Assembly (NCBI RefSeq): GCF_006494425.1
Contig: NZ_VHIV01000002.1
Span: forward strand, 62,001 to 126,000
DNA length: 64,000 bases
Direction: 5' to 3'
Source: Bacillus dicomae
Lineage (GTDB): Bacteria > Bacillota > Bacilli > Bacillales > Bacillaceae_G
The notes under the pieces were generated by a model, which had not been told where the DNA came from, did not search any database, and worked only from the letters and a program-made list of their open reading frames with translations. The position numbers and the translations under genes are program-made. Position 1 is the first letter of the stretch. Each line of letters starts with the position of its first letter. Positions 41,423 through 50,301 of this stretch are shown piece after piece.

Positions 41423-41590
41423 TTAGTTGTTTTTCATAGCAAAATAGGAAGCGGATAGGAAACAAATAAAGCCTAGAATCCAACCAATAGAAGGAGAATA
41501 GGGAAGTATATGTTGTAATACCATTCCGCTAGAAATCAAAAAGCTACCGAGTAGACCTAAGAAGATGGGGTATCGTAGTAATTTGAGCAT
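41423..41590 (-). CDS. Small membrane protein (55 residues)
   Basis: The frame starts at ATG 41590 with AAAGGAGG eleven bases upstream. It reads MLKLLRYPIFLGLLGSFLIS onward and has two helices separated by HILPYSPSIG. No family recognised. A bcr1 copy stands directly ahead of its ribosome site, so its promoter lies in or beyond that repeat. Confidence 0.6.
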   Translation of the reverse strand: MLKLLRYPIFLGLLGSFLISSGMVLQHILPYSPSIGWILGFICFLSASYFAMKNN

Positions 41591-41606
41591 GAGTAATACA
41601 ACCTCC

Positions 41607-41763
41607 TTTATCCCGCTTTAATGGGCAGTAAGACCCTCACCTCAAAATTCAGCGCAAGCAAAGAATTTAGGTGGGGGGCGGGCTGCCCATAAAAGTCCGA
41701 TTGGTTCAACTAATAATCGGTGGGGGATGAAGAAACCCCCCACTGATTAAAGTTTCACTTTAT
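41607..41763 (+). repeat. bcr1 element, copy 3
   Basis: TTTAT at 41607-41611 and 41759-41763. The body matches the other copies, with a small change in the middle (GGGGGGCGGGCTGCCC). It lies between two divergent genes. Confidence 0.9.
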
Positions 41764-41865
41764 CACATACATTGTATATTAGTCTTAATTTTCTGTATAT
41801 ATTTTTTAAGAAAAATGGTGGTACAATATATGAAGGATACGAGAAGAGAGGATGAAGATTAACGT

Positions 41866-42189
41866 ATGTACGTTACTGTAACAGAAGCAGCATATAAAAA
41901 GATTATGGATACGATTCCAAATGAAGCGAAATATATAAAGTTATTTTACGATAATGAAGGTTGTGGTTGTGTAATGAGCGGAATTATCGATTTAGTAGCT
42001 GTAGCAGAAAAAGATGAGCGCGATGTGGATATCGAATCCAGCACAATGAACTTTATCGCTGATCGTACAAAACTTGTATTTATGGATGACAAGTTAACAG
42101 TTGATTGGCATGAAGGTGGAGGAACTTTTCAGCTGAAGAGTCCGAGCCAATTTTATAATCCAAACATGAAGTTACACGTTCGAGTGTAG
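41866..42189 (+). CDS. Fe-S cluster biosynthesis family protein (HesB/YqkB-like)
   Basis: The 107-residue protein begins YVTVTEAAYKKIMD and has GCGCVMSGIIDLV, a single Cys-Gly-Cys unit instead of the usual three separated Cys of A-type carriers. The family is involved in or related to iron-sulfur assembly, but the altered Cys pattern makes a carrier role uncertain. Start ATG 41866 is preceded by AGAGAGGATG. Single gene with its own terminator. Confidence 0.78.
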   Translation: MYVTVTEAAYKKIMDTIPNEAKYIKLFYDNEGCGCVMSGIIDLVAVAEKDERDVDIESSTMNFIADRTKLVFMDDKLTVDWHEGGGTFQLKSPSQFYNPNMKLHVRV

Positions 42190-42194
42190 TAAAG

Positions 42195-42231
42195 AAAGGT
42201 GGTTCCAAAATGTATTTTGGAACCACCTTTT
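42195..42231 (+). terminator. Terminator after the HesB-like gene
   Basis: AAAGGTGGTTCCAAAA pairs fully with TTTTGGAACCACCTTT. Confidence 0.85.
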
Positions 42232-42239
42232 CTATTGTA

Positions 42240-42372
42240 TAAGTCGTTATTATTGTCGTTTTTTGTTAATAAGTCGATATATTTAGAAAATCGCTGATAT
42301 ATTTGGGGAATCGCCGATATAATCGGAGTTGCGCTGATATATTCAGAAAATCACCGATATAATTTCATGTAC
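42240..42372. repeat. AT-rich interspersed repeat cluster, copy 3
   Basis: TTGTTAATAAGTCGATATAT, then four units of ATCGCTGATATA, ATCGCCGATATA and variants. It follows the terminator of the HesB-like gene directly. Confidence 0.75.
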
Positions 42373-42466
42373 CAAAACGTTGCATATAATACAAAGATTT
42401 TTTCACATAATGAAATGTACATGTGATTGAATTTTCTGTATAATCTTATTTGCGGAGGGGATACGC

Positions 42467-43372
42467 ATGAGAAGATGGGGAATTGAGTTATTACTTTTAA
42501 CAGTCGTTATTATTTGGGGTATTAATTTTACGATTGCGAAATACGGACTTTTAGAATTTACAGCAATTGAATTTACTGCACTTCGGATGATATCGGCGGC
42601 ACCGCTTATGTTACTTCTTACATTTTTTATTGAAAAGTCGATTTATATGGAGCGAAAGGATATACCTAGATTAATCATCGTTAGCGTTGTAGGTATTATA
42701 CTGTATCAAACATTATTTATGGAAACTGTCAAATATACATCCGCTACAAATGCCTCTTTACTCATTTCTATTTCACCTATTTTTACAACGTTATTTGCGA
42801 TTTTCTTGAAACAAGAAAAATTTTCTTCTCGAAAGTTAATCGGTTCTATGATTGCTTTTGGTGGGGCAGCATTAGTTTTAGTAGCAGGGCATTCACTTGC
42901 TAGTTCTTTTTATGGGAATGGAATTGGGCTCATTACATCAATATGCTGGGGGCTTTATCCTGTTTTAGCTGGTCCATTAATTCAAAAATATTCAGCACTA
43001 CGTGTTACCGCATGGTCAGCATTAGTTGGTGCGATTCCGCTCTTATTGTTAAGTGGACCACACGTATTTATAATGCCATTTCACATTACACACGGAATGA
43101 CACTATTCGCTTTACTATATTCTATTTTCTTTGTAACAGTGTTTGGTTTAGTAATGTGGTATGTTGGTGTTCAAAAAATTGGGGCGTCACATACGATGGT
43201 ATATATGTACATAACGCCGCTTGTAGCTGTTTTATTTGCAGCTGTATGGGCAGATGAATATGTATCGTTTCAACAAATAATCGGTGGAATTATCATTTTT
43301 TTCGGTCTATGGTTTGTGAAATCGGAGAAAGTAAAAATTCATTCTATTGCGGGGGAACCTATATCAAAATAG
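42467..43372 (+). CDS. EamA-family (DMT) transporter
   Basis: The 301-residue membrane protein has ten helices in two EamA repeats. The first starts LLLLTVVIIWGINFTIAK and includes YTSATNASLLISISPIF; the second begins around residue 150 with SICWGLYPVLAGPL. Relatives export amino acids or metabolites. Substrate unknown. ATG 42467 has GCGGAGGGG. A terminator follows. Confidence 0.9.
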   Translation: MRRWGIELLLLTVVIIWGINFTIAKYGLLEFTAIEFTALRMISAAPLMLLLTFFIEKSIYMERKDIPRLIIVSVVGIILYQTLFMETVKYTSATNASLLISISPIFTTLFAIFLKQEKFSSRKLIGSMIAFGGAALVLVAGHSLASSFYGNGIGLITSICWGLYPVLAGPLIQKYSALRVTAWSALVGAIPLLLLSGPHVFIMPFHITHGMTLFALLYSIFFVTVFGLVMWYVGVQKIGASHTMVYMYITPLVAVLFAAVWADEYVSFQQIIGGIIIFFGLWFVKSEKVKIHSIAGEPISK

Positions 43373-43408
43373 GAAAACAGATCACCTATGATCTGCTTTC
43401 CTATTTTT
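43367..43408. terminator. Bidirectional terminator between convergent membrane protein genes
   Basis: AATAGGAAAACAGATCA pairs with TGATCTGCTTTCCTATT; T-run on the plus strand. Confidence 0.8.
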
Positions 43409-43622
43409 TTATTTTTGGTAAGAAGACGAGAAATAAGATAGCAGTAATAAGTGGGATTAAGTTTAAAAATGGAATACGGAAGAGTGTGATAAGAATAATA
43501 CCTGGAAGAAGGACACCGAGGACAGCATAGAAAATACTATGATTTTTCGTGTACCAATACAATGAAAGTCCAATAAGTGCAGGGATAATAAGGTGGATGA
43601 GAGCCATTAAAAAATAAATCAT
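43401..43622 (-). CDS. Small membrane protein (73 residues)
   Basis: A hydrophobic product with two or three helices (MIYFLMALIHLIIPALIG; then ILITLFRIPFLNLIPLI) and a basic end. ATG 43622 follows AAGGGGGCG. No family recognised. Converges with the EamA gene. Confidence 0.65.
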   Translation of the reverse strand: MIYFLMALIHLIIPALIGLSLYWYTKNHSIFYAVLGVLLPGIILITLFRIPFLNLIPLITAILFLVFLPKIKK

Positions 43623-43754
43623 TAGACGCCCCCTTTATTTGTGTACTTATTACATCATATCCGTATGTTCATAGATTGATATCATTTTTTTCATAAATGG
43701 ACGGAAAAAGTTTGGAAAAACGTCACAAATTATGAGAATATGATGTTTGAAATC

Positions 43755-43818
43755 TTGTATAATATTATTTTCTAAAAACATTCAAACAACATAAACATAC
43801 TGTTTATGTTGTTTTTAA
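43755..43818 (+). ncRNA. Possible short transcript or attenuator ahead of the AtpI-like gene
   Basis: A TATAAT box (43758-43763) is followed at 43786-43816 by a perfect 13-bp stem, AACAACATAAACA with TGTTTATGTTGTT, and TTTTT. The hairpin would end a transcript of about 45-55 bases or attenuate the gene downstream. Confidence 0.35.
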
Positions 43819-43900
43819 TTTGGATGAAATGGGTTTAAGGAATATGGATTTGAAAGAAAATTTTGTTGGATAGATAAGAACGAATGAAGAGAGGTACAGC

Positions 43901-44284
43901 ATGATTAGTATGTCATTAAGGTCATTTAAAATTCAATCGTATTATATACTAGGTATTTTGTTAATAGGATGGATGTTAACACCTTTTTCAGCACATTTTT
44001 TAGGCGCTGGAATTGGACTTATTGTAAGTATGTATTGCGTTTGGCTTTTAGGGAGACGAATTGAGAAGCTTGGAGATAGTATTGTAAAGAAAACGAAAGC
44101 ACCGACGCTCGGTATGTTTAATCGTTTTGCCGCTGCTATTTTAGGTGCTATTATTATGTACGAAATTGAGCACCATATGGTTATGTGGGCATTTGCAGTA
44201 GGGATTATGGGCGGTTATTTCTTAATTGTTGTTAATTTAGGATACTATAGTATGAAAGATGAGAAAGAATTAACGAAGAGATAA
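43901..44284 (+). CDS. AtpI-like (ATP synthase subunit I) membrane protein
   Basis: The 127-residue protein has four helices in two hairpins, with LLGRRIEKLGDSIVKK between them. This is the layout of the ATP synthase I family, whose members may help assemble the c-ring or carry Mg. It stands outside an atp operon, so it is a paralogue. ATG 43901 follows GAAGAGAGG. Its stop codon lies in the first unit of an 8-bp tandem repeat. Confidence 0.7.
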   Translation: MISMSLRSFKIQSYYILGILLIGWMLTPFSAHFLGAGIGLIVSMYCVWLLGRRIEKLGDSIVKKTKAPTLGMFNRFAAAILGAIIMYEIEHHMVMWAFAVGIMGGYFLIVVNLGYYSMKDEKELTKR

Positions 44285-44328
44285 AAAGATAAAAAGATAA
44301 AAAGATAAAAAGATAAAAAGATAAAAAG
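44281..44328. repeat. 8-bp tandem repeat, six copies of ATAAAAAG
   Basis: Six perfect head-to-tail copies. The TAA stop of the AtpI-like gene (44282-44284) is part of the first. Likely variable in number between strains. Confidence 0.95.
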
Positions 44329-44349
44329 CCTCTTTTTAGATGGAATAGA

Positions 44350-44670
44350 GGATCCAGCGGGGGATAGAAGCGGTTAGGGACTGTTTTAGCCCCACGCGGA
44401 GTAAAACCAGAAGGATGTAGCGAGTAGGGATATAATTTATATGTTCGAAGCCGTGATTTGTCTGTGTGGAAATGGGGTTATTCTGGGGTATGGGATCCGG
44501 CGAGGGATAGAAACCGTCAAAGCCTTTTTTAGCTCCATACGTTGTGAAACCAGAGGGATATAGTGAGTGGGGATATAATTTATATGTTTGAAACTGTGAT
44601 TTGTCTGTGTGGAAATGAGGTTATTCTGGAATAGGGGATTCTGCGAGGGGGAGTACAACGGGAAGTGAAA
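44350..44670. repeat. 143-bp tandem repeat, about 2.2 copies
   Basis: Units start with GGATCC at 44350 and 44493 and with GGATTC at 44636, exactly 143 bases apart. Shared blocks include GGGATATAATTTATATGTT and TGATTTGTCTGTGTGGAAAT. The units are more G/C-rich than their surroundings and diverged by roughly a fifth. The period is not a multiple of three and frames are broken by stops, so it is not coding as read here. Confidence 0.85.
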
Positions 44671-44716
44671 CTTTGAATAAAATGTAGGTATCTGCTTCCA
44701 ATAAGTTAACATGAAA

Positions 44717-44914
44717 TCAAGTATGAGTATGACTTTTAGGTTCTTTAAAAAAGTTGGATATAATACAAAAAACTATTCCGATAATTAGAATAATATATTT
44801 TATCGTTTCACTTGTATGCTCAAATAAATGAACGTTAAGCATTACAAGTCCCCAAAACATTTGGATCGCTCCATAACTGAATAAAATTTTTCCTGTACGA
44901 GAAAAGTTTTTCAT
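44717..44914 (-). CDS. Small membrane protein (65 residues)
   Basis: Start ATG 44914 has GGAAGGGGTG before it; an in-frame GTG lies nine bases upstream. The product has two helices (YGAIQMFWGLVMLNVHLF and IIGIVFCII region) and a His-rich end (KSHTHT). No family recognised. Single gene. Confidence 0.65.
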   Translation of the reverse strand: MKNFSRTGKILFSYGAIQMFWGLVMLNVHLFEHTSETIKYIILIIGIVFCIISNFFKEPKSHTHT

Positions 44915-45050
44915 AGGTTTCACCCCTTCCTATATATGTAAATTATATCATAGAAAACTAAAAGTAAATAACTATAAAGGGAAAATTCTGTAAATTAACG
45001 AACTAAATCACAGATGAGAGATTAACGTTTTACTTTATATAAGATAAAGA

Positions 45051-45084
45051 AAGAAGCTTACGCAAAAACGTAAGCTTCTTTTTT
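45051..45084. terminator. Terminator hairpin downstream of pckA
   Basis: AAGAAGCTTACG pairs with CGTAAGCTTCTT, with T6 on the plus side and AT-rich sequence on the minus side. Confidence 0.65.
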
Positions 45085-45094
45085 ATGTAAGTGT

Positions 45095-45154
45095 GTGTAA
45101 CCGTTAAGCCGCATTGGGTTTTGTCGGTGAGTACGCGAAACTTTACGGTTACAC
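45095..45154 (-). other. 60-nt hairpin in the pckA 3' region
   Basis: GTGTAACCGTTAAG (45095-45108) and CTTTACGGTTACAC (45141-45154) pair with one mismatch around a 32-base G/T-rich loop. No T-tract follows, so it is not a plain terminator. Confidence 0.6.
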
Positions 45155-45202
45155 GGCACTTATTCATATGAGTAAAGGGTTATTCCAACAGAAAATTTGT
45201 AC

Positions 45203-46789
45203 TTAAGCGATTGGGCCGCCTAAGTTAATAATATCTTCAGAAACGCTATCGAACTTTTTAAAGTTAGCTTTGAATTCGTTAGCAAGCTCGATTGCTTTTG
45301 CTTTGTAAGCAGCTTTATCAGCCCAAGTTTGTTCAGGCATTAACACTTCGTCAGGTACACCTGGTACGTGAAGTGGAACTTCAAGACCGAAGATGTCATG
45401 TTTAGCTGTTTCAGTTTTCGCAAGTTCGCCGCTTAATGCTGCTTGAATCATTGCACGAGTGTAACCTAAGTTCATACGTTTACCAACGCCGTATTCGCCA
45501 CCAGTCCAGCCAGTGTTTACTAAGAATACTTTCGCGTCGTGTTTCTCGATTTTTTCACCAAGCATTTCAGCATAGCGAGATGCATCAAGTGGTAAGAATG
45601 GTGAACCGAAGCAAGTTGAGAATGTTGCTTGCGGAGATGTAACGCCGCGCTCTGTTCCTGCTAGTTTACTAGTGTAACCACTTAAGAAATGATACATAGC
45701 TTGTTCTTTTGATAACTTACTGATTGGAGGCAATACGCCAGATGCATCAGCAGTTAAGAAAATGATTGTATTTGGGTGTCCAGCAACACTTGGCAGTACG
45801 ATATTGTCGATCGCATGCATAGGGTATGCAGCACGAGTATTTTCTGTTAAAGTAGTATCGTTGTAGTCTGCGATACGCGTTTGATTATTAATGATAACGT
45901 TTTCTAAAACAGATCCAAATTTGATTGCATCGAAAATTTGTGGTTCTTTCTCGTGAGAAAGGTTTACACATTTTGCGTAGCAACCGCCTTCAATATTGAA
46001 TACACCGTTATCAGACCAACCATGCTCATCATCACCGATTAATTTACGGTTTGGATCGGCAGATAATGTTGTTTTACCTGTTCCAGATAAACCGAAGAAT
46101 AGTGCTACGTCACCTTCTTCACCTACGTTTGCAGAGCAATGCATAGAAAGAATATCTTGTTCAGGTAGTAAGAAGTTCATAATAGAGAAGATTGATTTTT
46201 TCATTTCTCCAGCGTATTCTGTACCACCAATTAGTACGATACGTTTTTCGAATGAAACCATAATGAATGCTTCAGAGTTTGTACCGTCAACAGCTGGATC
46301 AGCTTTGAAATTCGGTGCAGAAACAATTGTAAACTCTGATTCATGAGTTGTTAATTCTTCTTCAGTTGGACGAATGAATAATTGATGTACAAATAAATTG
46401 TGCCATGCATATTCATTAATAACTTGAATTGGTAGGCGGTAATTGCGGTCAGCGCCTGCAAATCCTTTGAAGACGAATAACTCTTCTTTTTCTTTTAAGT
46501 ATTCTAAAACTTTCGTATATAATTTATTAAAATGTTCTTCAGAAATCGGTTGATTCACTGCTCCCCAAGCAATTTTGTCAGCAACCGATGCTTCTTTCAC
46601 AATAAATTTATCTTTAGGAGAACGTCCTGTATATTTTCCTGTTGAAGCAGAAACGGCACCAGTAGAAGTTAATTTCCCTTCATTTCGCATTAATACTTTT
46701 TCCACTAATTGCGGAACACTTAGTTGAATCTGTGCATTGCTTCCGTTCAATAATTCGTGTAAACCAATTTGGACATTCACAGTACTCAT
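45203..46789 (-). CDS. pckA: Phosphoenolpyruvate carboxykinase (ATP)
   Basis: The 528-residue enzyme converts oxaloacetate and ATP to phosphoenolpyruvate, the first step of gluconeogenesis. Kinase-1a motif [13 protein letters not shown], the kinase-2 metal site IGDDEHGW, the oxaloacetate-binding RSPKDKFIV and the adenine-binding region are all present. Full length. ATG 46789 has AAAGGATGG. It is divergent from metK, as in B. subtilis. Carbon-catabolite control through CcpN-type sites is known for B. subtilis pckA but no such site was verified here. Confidence 0.97.
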   Translation of the reverse strand: MSTVNVQIGLHELLNGSNAQIQLSVPQLVEKVLMRNEGKLTSTGAVSASTGKYTGRSPKDKFIVKEASVADKIAWGAVNQPISEEHFNKLYTKVLEYLKEKEELFVFKGFAGADRNYRLPIQVINEYAWHNLFVHQLFIRPTEEELTTHESEFTIVSAPNFKADPAVDGTNSEAFIMVSFEKRIVLIGGTEYAGEMKKSIFSIMNFLLPEQDILSMHCSANVGEEGDVALFFGLSGTGKTTLSADPNRKLIGDDEHGWSDNGVFNIEGGCYAKCVNLSHEKEPQIFDAIKFGSVLENVIINNQTRIADYNDTTLTENTRAAYPMHAIDNIVLPSVAGHPNTIIFLTADASGVLPPISKLSKEQAMYHFLSGYTSKLAGTERGVTSPQATFSTCFGSPFLPLDASRYAEMLGEKIEKHDAKVFLVNTGWTGGEYGVGKRMNLGYTRAMIQAALSGELAKTETAKHDIFGLEVPLHVPGVPDEVLMPEQTWADKAAYKAKAIELANEFKANFKKFDSVSEDIINLGGPIA

Positions 46790-47016
46790 ATTTATATACC
46801 ATCCTTTTCATTTAATGAAATATTTCTCGTAATCCCCAACAAGAGTATAACACAATTATATAAATAATGTATACTATTTCTTTCTTTTTGTTTGTGTGAA
46901 TGCATTATTTCCTTATTAATATTTCATTCCAGGCGTATTGAGAAAAACTTTCAGGAAAATGTGAATATTAATTGACAAATGAATATCATTTCTTTAGTAT
47001 AGGTTGGGACGGATAC

Positions 47017-47139
47017 TCTCTTATCCCGAGCTGGCGGAGGGACAGGCCCGATGAAGCCCAGCAACCTCACTTGTAGTGGTAAATACAGGTGAATAGGTGC
47101 TAAAACCTGTGCGAGGCTACAGGTCTCGAACGATAAGAG
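47017..47139 (+). promoter_or_regulatory. SAM-I (S-box) riboswitch upstream of metK
   Basis: P1 is formed by CTCTTATC (47017-47024) and GATAAGAG (47132-47139). Between them the conserved GAGGGACAGGCCCGATGAAGC-type core, CAGCAACC and GTGCTAA segments are in order. A terminator follows at 47174-47208. S-adenosylmethionine binding is expected to stop transcription of metK. Confidence 0.95.
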
Positions 47140-47173
47140 CGAAGGGCAAAAAGCAGTATGCAAGTAGCAAATT

Positions 47174-47208
47174 AAACCTTTCCTCTATGTAAAATAGGAA
47201 AGGTTTTT
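47174..47208 (+). terminator. Riboswitch-controlled terminator before metK
   Basis: AAACCTTTCCT pairs with AGGAAAGGTTT, followed by T5; this is the expression platform of the S-box. Confidence 0.88.
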
Positions 47209-47306
47209 CTGTATGCTTGTGGGAGAATAAATGTATGTCGCAGTTTGTGGCAAATTAAGGATGAGTTCCGTACAATATATACAATTACTGTAGGGAGGTT
47301 TACCAC

Positions 47307-48506
47307 ATGACAAAAAAACGTCATCTGTTCACATCTGAGTCTGTAACTGAAGGACATCCAGATAAAATTTGTGACCAAATTTCTGATTCAATTTTAGATG
47401 CGATCTTATCAAAAGACGCGAATGCACGTGTAGCTTGTGAAACAACTGTAACAACTGGTTTAGTATTGGTAGCGGGGGAAATTACGACTTCTACTTACGT
47501 AGATATTCCAAAAATCGTTCGTGAAACAATTCAAGGCATTGGTTACACACGCGCAAAATACGGATTCGATGCAGAAACTTGTGCAGTTTTAACATCTATC
47601 GATGAGCAATCTGCTGACATCGCTATGGGTGTTGACCAAGCGCTAGAAGCACGCGAAGGTCAAATGACTGACGCTGAGATTGAGGCAATTGGTGCAGGAG
47701 ACCAAGGTTTAATGTTTGGTTTCGCATGTAATGAGACACAAGAATTAATGCCACTTCCAATCTCGCTTGCTCACAAATTAGCTCGCCGTTTAACTGAAGT
47801 ACGTAAAGATGACACATTATCATACTTACGTCCGGATGGAAAAACGCAAGTTACAGTTGAGTATGATGAAAATGGTAAACCTGTACGTGTAGATACAATT
47901 GTAATTTCTACACAGCATCATCCAGATGTTACATGGGAAGAAATCGATCGCGATTTAAAAGAGCATGTAATTAAGGCTGTAGTTCCAGCAGAATTAATGG
48001 ATGGAGAAACGAAATTCTTCATTAACCCAACTGGCCGCTTCGTAATTGGTGGACCACAAGGTGATGCTGGTTTAACAGGACGTAAAATCATCGTTGATAC
48101 TTACGGTGGATACGCTCGCCACGGTGGCGGTGCATTCTCTGGTAAAGATGCAACAAAAGTTGACCGCTCTGCAGCATATGCAGCTCGTTATGTTGCGAAA
48201 AACATCGTAGCAGCTGGTCTTGCTGATAAAGCAGAAGTACAACTTGCATACGCAATCGGTGTAGCACAACCAGTATCAATTTCAGTTGATACATTCGGCA
48301 CTGGTAAAGTATCTGAAGACGTATTAGTAGAACTAGTTCGTAACAACTTCGATCTTCGCCCAGCTGGTATTATTAAAATGCTAGACTTACGTCGCCCAAT
48401 TTACAAACAAACAGCAGCTTACGGACACTTCGGACGTACTGATGTAGATCTAACATGGGAACGTACAGACAAAGCTGCAGCTTTAAAAGAGCAAGCTGGT
48501 CTATAA
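47307..48506 (+). CDS. metK: S-adenosylmethionine synthase
   Basis: The 399-residue enzyme makes SAM from methionine and ATP. It has [19 protein letters not shown] at the N-terminus, [10 protein letters not shown] near 125 and [16 protein letters not shown] near 270, all signatures of MetK. ATG 47307 follows GGGAGGTTTACC. Regulated by the SAM riboswitch upstream. Monocistronic with a strong terminator at 48514-48549. Confidence 0.98.
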   Translation: MTKKRHLFTSESVTEGHPDKICDQISDSILDAILSKDANARVACETTVTTGLVLVAGEITTSTYVDIPKIVRETIQGIGYTRAKYGFDAETCAVLTSIDEQSADIAMGVDQALEAREGQMTDAEIEAIGAGDQGLMFGFACNETQELMPLPISLAHKLARRLTEVRKDDTLSYLRPDGKTQVTVEYDENGKPVRVDTIVISTQHHPDVTWEEIDRDLKEHVIKAVVPAELMDGETKFFINPTGRFVIGGPQGDAGLTGRKIIVDTYGGYARHGGGAFSGKDATKVDRSAAYAARYVAKNIVAAGLADKAEVQLAYAIGVAQPVSISVDTFGTGKVSEDVLVELVRNNFDLRPAGIIKMLDLRRPIYKQTAAYGHFGRTDVDLTWERTDKAAALKEQAGL

Positions 48507-48513
48507 TATATGA

Positions 48514-48549
48514 AAAAAAGCTTTGCGCAGTGAGCGCAAAGCTTTTTTT
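48514..48549 (+). terminator. metK terminator
   Basis: AAAAAAGCTTTGCGC pairs with GCGCAAAGCTTTTTT; can also serve the converging acetyltransferase gene. Confidence 0.88.
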
Positions 48550-49072
48550 ATTTATAATTACGTTGGAATAAAGCGAAGAGTTCAATGTCATGCCAATTGC
48601 CATTGCGGAATATAGCTTCTTTACAAGTTCCTTCATGTTGAAAACCGAGCGATTTATATAATTTAATTGCTCTATCGTTAAAAGAAAATACTCGTAAAGA
48701 AAGGCGATGTAAATTTAATTCTAAAAATGCATAATCCAATAATAAGGTGAAAGCTTCCTTCCCATAACCTTGTCCCCAGTAATCCTTGTTACCAATATCA
48801 ATAATACATTCAGCGTTTCGATTATACGAATCAATATGAATTAAAGAAGTAATACCAATTGAAAGATGCGTAGATTTTTCTTCAATGATATAGCTCTTAG
48901 AGTCCGAAGAATGAATAAATTGCTGGCAAAGTTTTTCTGTGTCTTGAAGGGAATATTTATCAAGAGTGAGAGTAGTTGAACCCATAACGTCTATATCATT
49001 ATGCCATTTATAATATGTTAGAATATCATCTTCGGAAAACTTTCGTAACTGGATACGGTTTGATTCAAACAA
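48548..49072 (-). CDS. GNAT family N-acetyltransferase (RimJ/RimL type)
   Basis: The 174-residue protein has the GNAT fold: NRIQLRKFSEDDILTYYKW at the start, the acetyl-CoA loop in DYWGQGYGKEAFTLLLDYAF and the late motif RVFSFNDRAIKLYKSLGFQHEG. RimJ/RimL-type enzymes acetylate protein N-termini or small amines. Start is TTG 49072 with GAGGGGGACTTACA; no ATG fits. Acceptor unknown. Confidence 0.87.
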   Translation of the reverse strand: MFESNRIQLRKFSEDDILTYYKWHNDIDVMGSTTLTLDKYSLQDTEKLCQQFIHSSDSKSYIIEEKSTHLSIGITSLIHIDSYNRNAECIIDIGNKDYWGQGYGKEAFTLLLDYAFLELNLHRLSLRVFSFNDRAIKLYKSLGFQHEGTCKEAIFRNGNWHDIELFALFQRNYK

Positions 49073-49095
49073 TGTAAGTCCCCCTCTTGTATTTA

Positions 49096-49272
49096 TTATT
49101 TTTTGTTCATTATTTCAACACACGAGCTACAATAAATCTGTCCTTCTAGTTCAATATATTTTTTCATATTCGTCATGCCATTTGCCGGAAGTGGCATATG
49201 AATCCACGCTTTTTCATACGTTTGTATTTCCTTTTCACATGATTTACAAAGGATTGTTTTCTTCTGGAACAT
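49096..49272 (-). CDS. Small protein with two CxxC pairs
   Basis: The 58-residue product begins MFQKKTILCKSCEKEIQTYE and ends with YCSSCVEIMNKK; the two CxxC units probably bind one zinc. ATG 49272 has a modest AAAGG site. No family recognised. It belongs to a run of three small minus-strand genes between moaB and the acetyltransferase. Confidence 0.6.
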   Translation of the reverse strand: MFQKKTILCKSCEKEIQTYEKAWIHMPLPANGMTNMKKYIELEGQIYCSSCVEIMNKK

Positions 49273-49278
49273 ATGTAA

Positions 49279-49458
49279 TCAACCTTTCATGTGACGTGCT
49301 TTACCTGCGCAAAAGGCACTGCTTAGTAAAAATAGCGTGGCGAATATAATACTTATTAATGTAGCGTATGGAATTGCTCCTTTTAGAGAAAAGCCGACAG
49401 TGATGGAAGCGACGAATAAGAGGATGAATGCTGTTGTTAATTTTTTATAAAGTTCCAT
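49279..49458 (-). CDS. Small membrane protein (59 residues)
   Basis: Starts at ATG 49458 behind a clear GGAGG. Two helices (LTTAFILLFVASITVGFSL; TLISIIFATLFLLSSAF) and a short basic tail. It ends six bases ahead of the CxxC protein start, so the two are coupled. No family recognised. Confidence 0.65.
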   Translation of the reverse strand: MELYKKLTTAFILLFVASITVGFSLKGAIPYATLISIIFATLFLLSSAFCAGKARHMKG

Positions 49459-49473
49459 AATAGGTAGACCTCC

Positions 49474-49689
49474 TTATTTAGAGATAGAACGTTTAAAAAT
49501 AAAATCAACTATATAGGCAAGTACGAGAGGAATTAATGTACTAGTTAAATAGTAACGAATACCACCATCAGGCATTAGCACATACAATTTTAGAAAGTTA
49601 AGATTGAATCCGTAAGCGATGCATTGAAAAAGAGATAATATAATTAGGAATGGTATAATGGGTACGTATCGTTTCATATTTTGAACCAT
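49474..49689 (-). CDS. Small membrane protein (71 residues)
   Basis: Start ATG 49689 has AAAGGAGC. Two helices are predicted (IIPFLIILSLFQCIAYGF; LIPLVLAYIVDFIF), with LMPDGGIRYYLTS between. It is first in a three-gene run with the genes at 49279 and 49096. No family recognised. Confidence 0.65.
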   Translation of the reverse strand: MVQNMKRYVPIIPFLIILSLFQCIAYGFNLNFLKLYVLMPDGGIRYYLTSTLIPLVLAYIVDFIFKRSISK

Positions 49690-49791
49690 GTAAAGCTCCT
49701 TTATATGGATAAATATACTTTTATTGTATCATATTGGATTCTTTAGTTTATACATAATTTTATAAAGTTAAATGGAAGGAAAGATGAAAAA

Positions 49792-50301
49792 ATGAGCGTA
49801 ACCGAACATAAAAAACAAGCTCCAAAAGAAGTACGTTGCAAGATCGTAACAATTTCCGATACACGTACAGAAGAGACTGATAAGAGCGGACAACTATTAC
49901 ATGCATTGCTAAAAGAAGCAGGACATACAGTAACTTCTTATGAAATTGTAAAAGATGATAAAGAAAGTATTCAGCAGGCAGTATTAGCTGGTTATCATAG
50001 GGAAGATGTAGATGTTGTATTAACAAATGGTGGTACTGGTATTACGAAGCGCGATGTAACAATTGAAGCAGTATCAGCGTTATTACATAAAGAAATTGTT
50101 GGATTTGGTGAGTTGTTCCGCATGATTAGTTATTTAGAAGATATCGGAAGCAGCGCAATGTTAAGTAGAGCGATCGGCGGCACAATTGGGCGCAAAGTAG
50201 TCTTTTCGATGCCAGGGTCTAGCGGAGCGGTTCGTCTTGCGATGAATAAATTAATTTTACCGGAATTAGGTCATATTACATTTGAGCTGCATCGCCAATG
50301 A
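49792..50301 (+). CDS. moaB: Molybdenum cofactor biosynthesis protein MoaB/MogA
   Basis: The 169-residue protein adenylylates molybdopterin. It has [13 protein letters not shown] at the N-terminus, the [13 protein letters not shown] motif near residue 80 and [12 protein letters not shown] near the end. ATG 49792 has GGAAGG about 13 bases upstream. It overlaps mobA by four bases (ATGA), so both act together in cofactor synthesis. Other mo genes are not in the window. Confidence 0.93.
   Translation: MSVTEHKKQAPKEVRCKIVTISDTRTEETDKSGQLLHALLKEAGHTVTSYEIVKDDKESIQQAVLAGYHREDVDVVLTNGGTGITKRDVTIEAVSALLHKEIVGFGELFRMISYLEDIGSSAMLSRAIGGTIGRKVVFSMPGSSGAVRLAMNKLILPELGHITFELHRQ

Noticed and set aside
44350-44492. 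Possible tRNA or rRNA fragment because of high G/C and pairing blocks
   Set aside because: No anticodon arm, T-loop or known rRNA segment could be recognised.
44437-44712. 91-codon minus-strand ORF over the 143-bp repeats
   Set aside because: The repeat period is not a multiple of three and the other unit breaks the frame; no start site.
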